Notes under the pieces: model-generated | What the model saw: only the letters and a program-made list of their open reading frames with translations | What the model was told of the DNA's origin: nothing | Database searches by the model: none | Origin: Rhizobium cauense | GTDB taxonomy: Bacteria; Pseudomonadota; Alphaproteobacteria; Rhizobiales; Rhizobiaceae | DNA length: 64,000 bases | Reading direction: 5' to 3' | NCBI RefSeq assembly: GCF_019511525.1 | Contig: NZ_JAEUAT010000020.1 | Location: 1-64,000 of the forward strand | Shown: one piece after another, positions 18,594 to 26,160 of the stretch | How the letters are laid out: every line of letters begins with the position of its first letter | Numbering within the stretch: position 1 is the stretch's first letter | Translations under genes and position numbers: made by a program

Positions 18594-19964
18594 TCAACCC
18601 GGTTCTTTCCGCCGACAACTGTCTAGTCCCGGTCCAATTGTTTCGGATGCGTTTGATGGCGTGGCTGCCTGATCGCCGCTTGGCGCGCGGTAGGTGCTCT
18701 CGTCAATGATGCGAGCACCACGCTGTCGCGTAATATAACGCCAGATCCATTGGATGCTCACAAGCAGGCGTTTCTCGAGATTTATTAAAAGATAGACGTG
18801 AATGAAAGCCCACAGTATCCAAGCAAACCGCCCCTTCAACGTCCAGCTGCCGAAGTCGAAAACAGCAGCGTTGCGGCCAATCACGGCCGTATTGCCTCGA
18901 TTTCGAAATTCGAACTTTTTCGTTACAGTTCCCTTGCGCAGCAGCCTTCCAAGATAAGTGCCCTGTTGCTTGGCGACCTGGGCCAGCCCTGGCAGCAAGT
19001 TACCGTCCAAGCCTCTCATCGCGGCCGTGTCTCCTAATGAGTAGATATCGGTGAATCCCTGGACGCGGAGGCAGTCGTTTACCGGAATGCGTCCGCCTGC
19101 CACTCCCTCCAAACCGAGCCACCGGTGTGCTTCAGATGCCTTCACACCGGCGCCCCAAACGATCGATGCTGCGGGAATGAATTCGCCATCTATCATCGCG
19201 CCTTCACTATTGATGTCGACAACGCGTGAACCGGTGCGGACCTCGACGCCAATCCTTTCCAGATAACCTGAGGCATACGCCGATAGGTGGTCGGGAAACG
19301 CGGCCAGGATGCGAGGACCAGCCTCCACAAGAAGCACCCTTAGATGGTCGGGTTGCAGATTCCTGAAATCTCGGCTGATCATGAAACGGCCAAGTTCAGA
19401 GATTGCACCAGCCATTTCGACCCCTGTTGGACCACCGCCGATAACAATGCTTGTCAGCAAAGCTTGTTTTTCGGAGGGTCTGGTCGCTCGTTCCGCCCGC
19501 TCGAATCCGAGAAGCAACCGGTGCCGGATTTCGCGCGCCTCGTGAATTGTCTTCAGCCCCGGCGCAACAGCCTGCCAATGGTCATTGCCGAAGTAATTGT
19601 ACTGAGAACCTGTCGCAATCACAAGCTGATCATAGGAAACGGTCGCGCCATCCGCCAACTGGACGCTCTTCCCAGAAGGCTCCACATCGGTGACTTCGCC
19701 CATGATCATCTGGATGTTTTTGAACCGCGCAAGCGTCTTTCGAATTGGCTCGGCTATGTCGGCTGGAGACAAGGCCGCCGTTGCAACCTGATAGAGGAGA
19801 GGCTGGAACAGGTTATGGTTTCGGCGGTCAATCACAGTCACCTCTAGGTCCGCGTTTCCCAGCTCAAGAGCACATGCTAGCCCTCCAAAACCGCCACCGA
19901 TGATGACCACATGACGGCGCTGGTAGGTGGAGCTCGGCAAACCTCTGCTCTGCATTCTTTCCAT
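18594..19964 (-). CDS. ndh: Type II NADH dehydrogenase (NDH-2)
   Basis: 456-residue FAD-dependent NADH:quinone oxidoreductase that feeds electrons to quinone without pumping protons. The FAD dinucleotide motif VVIIGGGFGGLACALELG lies near residue 20 and the NADH motif VIGGGPTGVEMAGAISELG near 175. The conserved WGAGV and YSLGDTA motifs are present. A C-terminal amphipathic/hydrophobic segment (AWILWAFIHVYLLI) fits membrane attachment. ATG at 19964 follows GGGAGAAG; an upstream ATG at 20033 lies inside the promoter. The stress-type promoter suggests a bypass of complex I under stress. Confidence 0.92.
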   Translation of the reverse strand: MERMQSRGLPSSTYQRRHVVIIGGGFGGLACALELGNADLEVTVIDRRNHNLFQPLLYQVATAALSPADIAEPIRKTLARFKNIQMIMGEVTDVEPSGKSVQLADGATVSYDQLVIATGSQYNYFGNDHWQAVAPGLKTIHEAREIRHRLLLGFERAERATRPSEKQALLTSIVIGGGPTGVEMAGAISELGRFMISRDFRNLQPDHLRVLLVEAGPRILAAFPDHLSAYASGYLERIGVEVRTGSRVVDINSEGAMIDGEFIPAASIVWGAGVKASEAHRWLGLEGVAGGRIPVNDCLRVQGFTDIYSLGDTAAMRGLDGNLLPGLAQVAKQQGTYLGRLLRKGTVTKKFEFRNRGNTAVIGRNAAVFDFGSWTLKGRFAWILWAFIHVYLLINLEKRLLVSIQWIWRYITRQRGARIIDESTYRAPSGDQAATPSNASETIGPGLDSCRRKEPG

Positions 19965-20017
19965 TTGCTTCTCCCGCGAATTGCTCAGAGCCTTTATCTT
20001 GCCTCGGTTTGCGCACC

Positions 20018-20042
20018 AACCAAGTTCATTCACACTTGTTCC
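20018..20042 (-). promoter_or_regulatory. Sigma-EcfG-type promoter of ndh
   Basis: Minus strand GGAAC at 20042-20038 and GTT at 20020-20018 (N18 to TT), 54 bp before the ATG at 19964. Confidence 0.75.
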
Positions 20043-20115
20043 GACGCCGACGGAACGGCGAAGGTATGGCGCACCCAGGGCGATGCGCTGTTCATCGGTC
20101 GCAGTTGAGGTTTGC

Positions 20116-20283
20116 CTAGGACAAGCTTAGCTCCAAGCAACGAAGCAACAGTGCGTCGGGCTGAGCGCCGACGACCAGATAAATCCAGACAGGGCGAGTT
20201 GCTAAGATCAAGCCCAGGCCGAAGGCCGCCCAGACAGTCGCGGTTCGCACTTCCTGCCAAATCACCTTGCTACGCTCGCTCAC
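20116..20283 (-). CDS. Small membrane protein, third gene of DUF2243 operon
   Basis: 55 residues starting with GTG at 20283, inside a GTGA overlap with the DUF2243 stop. Sequence: polar start (SERSKVIWQEVRTATVW) then one hydrophobic segment (AAFGLGLILATRPVWIYLVV) and a short tail. The 4-bp overlap argues for translational coupling. No family recognised. Confidence 0.6.
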   Translation of the reverse strand: MSERSKVIWQEVRTATVWAAFGLGLILATRPVWIYLVVGAQPDALLLRCLELSLS

Positions 20284-20747
20284 GCTCGCCTCGCTATCAA
20301 ACAGCCGCCGACCAACATCACCACACCCCACACCAGAAAGGCTGTATCCCAAAGGATCCAGTTGTCTCTGGCAACTGTCTCGTTGACGTGATGAATGCCC
20401 AAAATCAGGTGATTGATGAAACCTTCCAGAATGTTGAACAGCCCAAAACCAGTGACCATTGTCCCGATCAGCTTCTTGGTCCCCCGCCTGAAATGACCTT
20501 GTCGTCCCGATCGCCAAAGTATGAAGACTCCGGCAAGCAGCACGAGATATGTGGCCGAATGGAAAACACCATCCCAGAAGGTATTGAGCGTCAGATTCTG
20601 CAATGTTTTATTTGGATACCAGCTGCTTAGAAGGTGATGCCATTGAAGTAGCTGATGGAAGACTATGCCATCGAAGAAGCCGCCTAGCCCCACTCCGAGC
20701 GTCAGGCCCGCCCATGCTGTCAGTGGTAGAACTGTGGCACTCGTCAT
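20280..20747 (-). CDS. DUF2243 integral membrane protein
   Basis: 155 residues with four hydrophobic segments. The family motif GGFFDGIVFHQLLQWHH is clear, with FWDGVFHSATYLVLLAGVFI and a later GLFNILEGFINHLILGIHHV. The repeated His residues in or near the membrane suggest metal or haem binding, but this is inference. ATG at 20747 overlaps the stop of the upstream gene by 4 bp (ATGA) and its own stop overlaps the next start by 4 bp (GTGA), so three genes are translated as one unit. Confidence 0.88.
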   Translation of the reverse strand: MTSATVLPLTAWAGLTLGVGLGGFFDGIVFHQLLQWHHLLSSWYPNKTLQNLTLNTFWDGVFHSATYLVLLAGVFILWRSGRQGHFRRGTKKLIGTMVTGFGLFNILEGFINHLILGIHHVNETVARDNWILWDTAFLVWGVVMLVGGCLIARRA

Positions 20748-20947
20748 GCCACGACCATGATCGCTGCCATCGCGATCGCACATGCAATGCCGGCTCCACC
20801 GAGGCCAAGAGTAGCGAAGACCGTTGCCTTCCGCGCATTGCCATGGCGAAGTTCATCGTCAGTTCCAAGAATAGCAGCGACGCCTGCTCCCATCCAACAA
20901 GCTAGCGTCAAAATACCCAAAAGAATGGCCCATTCGACTCCCTGCAC
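20744..20947 (-). CDS. Small two-span membrane protein, first gene of DUF2243 operon
   Basis: 67 residues, two hydrophobic segments (AILLGILTLACWMGAGVAAIL and GLGGAGIACAIAMAAIMVV). Start is GTG at 20947 behind a strong AAGGAGGG; an ATG at 20974 has no ribosome binding site. A paralogue stands alone at 56422-56616 (shared pattern LACWMxGxVA, then a short loop, then AxxACAIAM). Both genes have a stress-type promoter. Confidence 0.75.
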   Translation of the reverse strand: MQGVEWAILLGILTLACWMGAGVAAILGTDDELRHGNARKATVFATLGLGGAGIACAIAMAAIMVVA

Positions 20948-21032
20948 TGCACCCTCCTTGGCCCGGCACCACATTGGCGCGGGGCCCCACGATCTGGCCC
21001 AGGTCCGCCCTCAGTGAGCGGCGTACGGGACC

Positions 21033-21057
21033 AACCAGCGAGACGAGAGGCGGTTCC
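21033..21057 (-). promoter_or_regulatory. Sigma-EcfG-type promoter of the DUF2243 membrane operon
   Basis: Minus strand GGAAC at 21057-21053 and GTT at 21035-21033 (N18 to TT), 86 bp before the GTG at 20947. Confidence 0.65.
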
Positions 21058-21189
21058 CTCGCGATGATCGAAAGTACGCTTTCGGACAGTATGTGTGGCT
21101 TCATGGCAGGGCTCTTGTTCCCGCCGCGATGGGGCTTGCAAGTGGTGCACGAAGGGCATGTATGGACGACCTCCGTTGGCGTGGACTTT

Positions 21190-21320
21190 AGTGTGGCAGC
21201 GACTTGCCCGGATACCTCTGCTCGACGAGCTTCCTGCGTAAAACGGCGCTTCCATCCTGATCGACACCGTCAACCTGAAAAACTTGCTTGGCGATATCCA
21301 CGCCGACGGTGATAGCTAGG
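21190..21320 (-). pseudogene. IS110-family transposase remnant (N-terminal end)
   Basis: Minus-strand frame reads AITVGVDIAKQVFQVDGVD, then GSAVLRRKL, the RuvC-like start of IS110 transposases (conserved Asp in VGVDIAK). The frame is lost after about 43 residues and no second half is present. The rest of 20975-21440 holds only promoters. Confidence 0.65.
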
Positions 21321-21360
21321 CCGTCACCTCATCACTCTAAGTCGCCGGTGGCGTTATAAG

Positions 21361-21385
21361 GGAACATTGGTACGGGTTTCCGGTT
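21361..21385 (+). promoter_or_regulatory. Sigma-EcfG-type promoter of first Crp/Fnr gene
   Basis: GGAAC at 21361-21365, GTT at 21383-21385 (N18 to TT), 57 bp before the ATG at 21442. Confidence 0.75.
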
Positions 21386-21441
21386 AACAGAACCAAGGCA
21401 CCAGAAGGAGCCCGAGTAACCACTACCGAGAGGATAAGGCA

Positions 21442-22158
21442 ATGGCTTCGCCGCCGCGGTTGTCTATGACCAACAAGCTCTTGCAAATTCTCCCTGAGCG
21501 CGATTATTCCGAGATCGTCAACGACCTCGACCTCGTAAAACTTGAGCGTGGTACGGTGTTGGCCCATGCCGGAGAACCGATCGCCCATATCTACTTCTTG
21601 ACCTCAGGCATCGGTTCCATAATAGCGACCACACCTGAAGGCAATCAAGCGGAAGCTGGAATATTCGGCTCCGAAGGCTACGTTCCAACCTCTGCGGTCG
21701 CCGACGCCGAAATCAGCCCTCACGATGTGGTTGTCCAGCTCAGCTCGGAAGCTTATCGCATGAATTACGAGAGGTTTCGCAACTGGATGGAAGAAAACAA
21801 AAATTTTTCGAAGGTAATGATACGCTCCATCGAGGCTTTTTCCATTCAATTGACCTTCACCGCTGTCTCAAATGCCATGCATGACGTGACAGAGCGGCTC
21901 GCGCGATGGCTCCTAATGTGCCACGACAGGGTCTCAGGCAACGAGATCGGGCTAACGCACGAGTTTATTTCGTTGATGCTTGCGGTTCGACGCCCAAGTG
22001 TAACGACTTCGCTGCATATCCTGGAAGGAAATGGTTTCATCAAATCTGAGCGAGGTAACATCATAATGCGCAATCGCCCTGCGATGGAAGAGTTTGCGCG
22101 TGACGCCTATGGAAAGCCTGAGGAGGAATACCGGCGGCTTATGGCAAACCTCTTCTAA
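21442..22158 (+). CDS. Crp/Fnr-family transcriptional regulator
   Basis: 238 residues: cyclic-nucleotide-binding-like beta roll (about 25-130, with YFLTSGIGSIIATTPEGNQAE) and a C-terminal winged helix (about 155-225; recognition part LAVRRPSVTTSLHILEG). There are no N-terminal Cys for an Fe-S cluster, so it is not an oxygen-sensing FNR. It is a paralogue of the convergent gene at 22212-22934 and of the fragment near 14 kb. Under a stress-type promoter it could pass the stress signal to further genes. Confidence 0.9.
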   Translation: MASPPRLSMTNKLLQILPERDYSEIVNDLDLVKLERGTVLAHAGEPIAHIYFLTSGIGSIIATTPEGNQAEAGIFGSEGYVPTSAVADAEISPHDVVVQLSSEAYRMNYERFRNWMEENKNFSKVMIRSIEAFSIQLTFTAVSNAMHDVTERLARWLLMCHDRVSGNEIGLTHEFISLMLAVRRPSVTTSLHILEGNGFIKSERGNIIMRNRPAMEEFARDAYGKPEEEYRRLMANLF

Positions 22159-22211
22159 GAATGAATCTGAAAGGACAGGCGTGTAGGGGTCACAGAAGAC
22201 CTAGTGCCGGT

Positions 22212-22934
22212 TCAAAAGCTACCGATCAGGCGCCGGTACTCTTCCTCAGGCCTCCCGTACGAATCTCCAGCAAACTCCTCCATCCCCTTTCTGTCGCGGA
22301 TCGTGATACGGCCGCGCTCGGAACGAACCAGCCGTTTCCCTTCAAGGATGTGCAACGCGGTCGTGACACTCGGCCTGCGAACACCAAGCATCAATGAGAT
22401 GAAGTCATGGGTAAGCCCTATCTCATCGCCATCAACGCGATCGTGTGACATCAACAACCAACGGGCCAGACGGATGTCAATCTGATAGTTCACGTTCGAC
22501 AACGCAGTGTAGGAAATCTGCGACGCGAAGGTCTGTATGAAACGAGCAAGAAGGTTCGCAAAGGTTGGGTTATGCTTGATAGCGGCGAGTGTGGCGTCCA
22601 AAGGCATGCGATAGCCGTGCCCCTCGACCTGCATCAACACTTCATGAACACTGATCGTGCCGCCTACACCTGCTGAGGTCGGTGAGAACCCTTCCCTGCC
22701 AAACATTCCAGCTTCGGCTCGCTGTCGGCCCGAGGAGACCGTAATAACCGACCCTATTCCACTGCAGAGAAAGTAGACATAGTCGATCGGACGATCCGCT
22801 TTGACAATAACATAACCTTGGTGGAGCGGGACCTCCTCAAGGGCAGGCATGATGTTTGCAAATTCCTCATCGGGTAGACGGGCCAGGAGCCGATTCTGCA
22901 ACATTGTTTGGTTAGGAATGGACATAGATCTCAA
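22212..22934 (-). CDS. Crp/Fnr-family transcriptional regulator (paralogue)
   Basis: 240 residues with the same layout as the neighbouring gene at 21442-22158: beta roll with YFLCSGIGSVITVSSGRQRAE and winged helix with LGVRRPSVTTALHILEG. The two genes converge, 53 bp apart, and probably arose by inverted duplication. No stress-type box was found upstream, so the two copies may be regulated differently. Confidence 0.9.
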   Translation of the reverse strand: MRSMSIPNQTMLQNRLLARLPDEEFANIMPALEEVPLHQGYVIVKADRPIDYVYFLCSGIGSVITVSSGRQRAEAGMFGREGFSPTSAGVGGTISVHEVLMQVEGHGYRMPLDATLAAIKHNPTFANLLARFIQTFASQISYTALSNVNYQIDIRLARWLLMSHDRVDGDEIGLTHDFISLMLGVRRPSVTTALHILEGKRLVRSERGRITIRDRKGMEEFAGDSYGRPEEEYRRLIGSF

Positions 22935-23203
22935 TTTACGTCGGTGTCAGCGGCGTCGGCACACACCATGTTCATCTGTCGGTTGCGGCTGTATAACATC
23001 CTGTTGTTGCGCGTGTTTTTGGGTACGGTGGCGGACACATCCGCCCATGCGGTGGCCCCTTCTGACATTGGCTCACGCCTGAGGCCCGAGACGATTGGCA
23101 GGCTCTTGCGCCGAAGGGCGAGCTTGAGCCGTGGCTAGGTCGCCAAGGTCGCGTGTGCATTGATCCGCAGCCGAGCTCCGATCTGCCAGCCGACGCCGCG
23201 CAC
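22935..23203. other. Intergenic region without recognised gene
   Basis: About 270 bp between a Crp/Fnr gene and the CBS gene. Weak open frames on both strands lack start signals; I see nothing recognisable before the promoter at 23204. Confidence 0.4.
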
Positions 23204-23228
23204 GGAACATCTGCCTCTTGTGGAAGTT
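23204..23228 (+). promoter_or_regulatory. Sigma-EcfG-type promoter of CBS gene
   Basis: GGAAC at 23204-23208, GTT at 23226-23228 (N18 to TT), 28 bp before the ATG at 23256. Confidence 0.8.
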
Positions 23229-23255
23229 TTTCAGGACGTGAAGGGAGAGGAGACC

Positions 23256-23675
23256 ATGAAAGTCAAAGATGTCATGAGCAAACAGGTCGTAACGGCCGAC
23301 CCTGACGCAACAATCCGCGATGTTGCGAAACTGATGTCTGAAGTGGATACCGGGATCATCCCTATCTTCAACGATGAAGGGCTTGGCGTGGTGACCGATC
23401 GAGACATCGTCATACGCGCAGTGGCGGAGGGTCTGGATGCGGAAGAGCCCGTCTCGTTGATCATGACAACGGGAGTGGAAAGTTGCCTGGAGGACGACGA
23501 TCTAAGCGAGGCTGCCTACCGGATGTCGGAGTTGCAGATGCGCCGCCTCATTGTGTTCGATGCCTCGGGGAAGATCTGCGGCGTCCTTTCGCTAGGCGAT
23601 ATTGCTGTTCGTCAGGAAGAACTTGCCGGCGTAGCTCTCGAAGAAATCTCTGATGACACAACGCGGCGCACATAG
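23256..23675 (+). CDS. CBS-domain pair protein
   Basis: 139 residues forming one Bateman module: CBS1 (KVKDVMSKQVVTADPDAT to GVVTDRDIVIRAV) and CBS2 (SLIMTTGVESCLEDDDL to GVLSLGDIAV). Such modules bind adenosine nucleotides and act as energy sensors; the partner is unknown. ATG at 23256 follows GGGAGAGGAG. Stand-alone CBS proteins are frequent members of the alphaproteobacterial stress response. Confidence 0.9.
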   Translation: MKVKDVMSKQVVTADPDATIRDVAKLMSEVDTGIIPIFNDEGLGVVTDRDIVIRAVAEGLDAEEPVSLIMTTGVESCLEDDDLSEAAYRMSELQMRRLIVFDASGKICGVLSLGDIAVRQEELAGVALEEISDDTTRRT

Positions 23676-23740
23676 CCGCATCGGAGCCGTCTGGCATACC
23701 TCGGTTCACCGCCGCTCACGGGCGGCCACATCATAGGGTA

Positions 23741-24037
23741 ATGAAAATGCAAGGCTCACAGAATCGAGACGGCTGGGTCCCAATTGACGAGGAGGAACTG
23801 AGTACCTCGAACCCTCCTTCGAGAGCAGGCTTTCACAGAGCTGGTCGTGAGGCCGCATTGGCTTATGCTCAGGAGGAAATTGATCGTTTACGAGTAGAGG
23901 TCGACGAAATAGCCCACGCCCTAGAGGCAGCAACGTCCGCTAAGCGCAAGAGGTATTCCTTTCCTTTGAGGCTTGGCAGCGCGCTCTTTCTTGGCGTCCT
24001 GTGTCTTACTGGGTTCACCTGGACGCGAGGGCGATAA
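23741..24037 (+). CDS. Hypothetical tail-anchored small protein
   Basis: 98 residues: polar N-terminal part, a short coiled-coil stretch (ALAYAQEEIDRLRVEVDEIA) and a C-terminal hydrophobic segment (LGSALFLGVLCLTGFTW). This suggests a membrane-tethered coiled-coil protein. ATG at 23741 or 23747. No family recognised. Confidence 0.6.
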   Translation: MKMQGSQNRDGWVPIDEEELSTSNPPSRAGFHRAGREAALAYAQEEIDRLRVEVDEIAHALEAATSAKRKRYSFPLRLGSALFLGVLCLTGFTWTRGR

Positions 24038-24051
24038 GGCAGGCAGCCTGA

Positions 24052-24336
24052 TTACGCAGGCACCTCACAGAAAACCTGTCCGCAGACCATCAACGATTGT
24101 TTCATCGCAGTAACCCGAGCTTCGGCATCCTCATGGGAATAGGCCCAAACGTTAGCGGTCCAATTCCCATCGCCCATCTGGTATTCAAGGGCAAAACAAT
24201 AAAGGCGTCGACCTTCGCTGTCGTGCCTTATGAAGGATTGATCTGGTCCAGACTCAGAATACTTATCAATATGGATTACGGTCACCGGTGGTCTCCTTTG
24301 CACCTTCACCCCCTGCAGAACTTGCTCCAAGGGCAT
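24052..24336 (-). CDS. Hypothetical protein at the end of the kaiC-kaiB operon
   Basis: 94 residues, compact alpha/beta composition (RLYCFALEYQMGDGNWTANV, then EDAEARVTAMKQSL). No family recognised. ATG at 24336 follows GGGA; an in-frame ATG at 24396 would overlap the HWE kinase gene by 26 bp and is also possible. Position 34 bp after the kinase stop on the same strand suggests co-transcription with kaiC, kaiB and the kinase. Confidence 0.6.
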   Translation of the reverse strand: MPLEQVLQGVKVQRRPPVTVIHIDKYSESGPDQSFIRHDSEGRRLYCFALEYQMGDGNWTANVWAYSHEDAEARVTAMKQSLMVCGQVFCEVPA

Positions 24337-24370
24337 AGGTTCCCGCCGTATCGATAGCTTCAGGCTGACA

Positions 24371-25861
24371 TCAGATGGCAATGGCCTCCTCAACATCTTC
24401 TGCAGGAATGCGGATTTCGCACTTAACCCCTTCCGCTTTGTAGGTCACTTCCGCGCCGCCGTTCGGTGAATATTGCAGACTGCGGGAAATGACGGTGTCG
24501 CCAAACCCCTTCTTGGTCGGCTCCCGGACAACAGGCCCTCCACTTTCTATCCAGGAGATTTTGATGCTTGGAGACCCGCGGGTGACTATGACCGAAATTC
24601 GCCCTGTCTCAGTCGACAGCGCCCCATATTTCACAGCATTCGTCGCCAGTTCATGAACGACAAGCCCAAGCGCAACGGCAGCGCGTGGCCTGATGTCGAT
24701 CTCGTCGCCCTCAATCTTCAATTTCGCGTGCAAGTCCGCGACGAAGGGAGCGAGTTCTGCCATCACCATCTCGCCGAGCCGAATGGATCCCCAAGACCTG
24801 TCGGCGAGAAGGTTGTGGGTGGCAGCCAATGCATGGATGCGGCCAGAGAAGGCCCTGCGAAATCCATCAATCGTTTCTTCGGTCGACGCTGTGCGATTGG
24901 CGATCGATACGACAAGGGCGAGAGTATTCTTGACCCGGTGATCGAGTTCGCCCATGAGCAAGAGCTGTTGCTTTTCTGCCGCCTTACGGCGGGAAAGATC
25001 GACCAGTGTAACGACCGTACCCGTCACACGGCCTTCGCCCACAACGAGTGGCGCTGCAGACACAAGGACGTCCTTTGCCGGCCGGCTATGCGCGGCCAAA
25101 GCTTCAACACCCTGAACGGCCTGTCCTCCAGCTGCGACCTCTAGGAAATCCTCCCCCTGCATAAGGCCGGTGGCGCCACGGAAATCGAGTGCGAAGGCTG
25201 CATTGAACGACAGGCCGACGGGATCTGTGTTGGCCAGGCTGACGGCCGCTGCATTGGCGTGCGTCACCAAACCTCGCAGATCACACACGACAACAGCTTC
25301 AGCAGCCGACGCCATGATTGCTAGGGCGGTCCGCTCCGCCTCTTTTCGCTGCTCGGCGACAATCGAACCGGTAATGTCTGTAAAGCTGACCGCAACGGCA
25401 TTGCTCGTGCCAAGTCTCATCCTACCGGCGGTGAGCAGGAGATGGCGTATATCATTGGCCGGGCCGACCTTGACTTCGCGTTGATTGCGTTCGGTACCGG
25501 CCGAAAACACAACGTCTCTGATAATCGCCGCATTTGTTGCATCGAGGAGACTGAACAGACCATTCGACAAAATAGCTTCGGGAGAGGAACCGACAAGCTC
25601 ACACAGTGCCTGATTGGCATAGAGAAGGTTTGCCTTGGTATCAAAGGCCGCGGCACCGACGTTCATAGCTTCCATGAACGAGCGATAAGATTCAATTCCG
25701 CCTTCGAGCGTAAAGATCTCTTCGCCGATTGCCTGGTCACCGATGACCAGTGCGTCAACCTCACCTGCCCGAATTGCCCGAATGACTTCTTCTGCTTCTT
25801 CTAACCTTTGTTTCAGCTCAATCTGGGTCAGGTCGTTCATTTGGCCTGTACTGCCACTCAT
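24371..25861 (-). CDS. HWE-type PAS sensor histidine kinase
   Basis: 496 residues, soluble. N-terminal coiled coil with IRAGEVDALVI, two PAS-like domains (about 55-165 and 175-285), then an HWE kinase core: phospho-His H308 in MGELDHRVKNTLALV, HELATNAVKYGAL as N box, and WIESGGP containing the W-x-E signature. HWE kinases are typical of alphaproteobacteria and several feed PhyR, the general stress response switch. Its ATG overlaps the kaiB stop by 4 bp (ATGA), so kinase and KaiB are translationally coupled; a clock-output or stress-output kinase is a reasonable inference. Confidence 0.92.
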   Translation of the reverse strand: MSGSTGQMNDLTQIELKQRLEEAEEVIRAIRAGEVDALVIGDQAIGEEIFTLEGGIESYRSFMEAMNVGAAAFDTKANLLYANQALCELVGSSPEAILSNGLFSLLDATNAAIIRDVVFSAGTERNQREVKVGPANDIRHLLLTAGRMRLGTSNAVAVSFTDITGSIVAEQRKEAERTALAIMASAAEAVVVCDLRGLVTHANAAAVSLANTDPVGLSFNAAFALDFRGATGLMQGEDFLEVAAGGQAVQGVEALAAHSRPAKDVLVSAAPLVVGEGRVTGTVVTLVDLSRRKAAEKQQLLLMGELDHRVKNTLALVVSIANRTASTEETIDGFRRAFSGRIHALAATHNLLADRSWGSIRLGEMVMAELAPFVADLHAKLKIEGDEIDIRPRAAVALGLVVHELATNAVKYGALSTETGRISVIVTRGSPSIKISWIESGGPVVREPTKKGFGDTVISRSLQYSPNGGAEVTYKAEGVKCEIRIPAEDVEEAIAI

Positions 25862-26157
25862 TCTCCGTCTCCGACCTGAAGATTGACGAGCACCTTCTCG
25901 GAGTTCGAGAGGTCTCCTATGATCTTGCGGATTGGCGTGGGCAGTTCACGTACGAGCGTTGGGATAGCAACGATTCCGTGCTCGCGCGCTAAATGCGGCG
26001 ATTTTCGCAGATCCACGACTTCGACCACGTACTTTCCGGGCAGGTTCTCTTCGCAAATGCGCTCAAGATTTTGAATTGCGGCAAGCGATTTCGGCGTCTG
26101 GCCCGCCACATAAAGCACGAGCTTCTTCGGGCCCTTATTCTCTGCTGTTTGTTCCAT
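25858..26157 (-). CDS. kaiB: KaiB
   Basis: 99 residues of the KaiB fold-switch family (thioredoxin-like in one state). Key pattern: LVLYVAGQTPKSLAAIQNL, YVVEVVDLRKSP, and AIPTLVRELPTPIRKIIGDL. Partner of KaiC; in cyanobacteria KaiB binds the CI ring of phosphorylated KaiC. The gene starts 3 bp after the kaiC stop and overlaps the following kinase. No kaiA exists in the window, as is general outside cyanobacteria. Confidence 0.95.
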   Translation of the reverse strand: MEQTAENKGPKKLVLYVAGQTPKSLAAIQNLERICEENLPGKYVVEVVDLRKSPHLAREHGIVAIPTLVRELPTPIRKIIGDLSNSEKVLVNLQVGDGE

Positions 26158-26160
26158 TCC

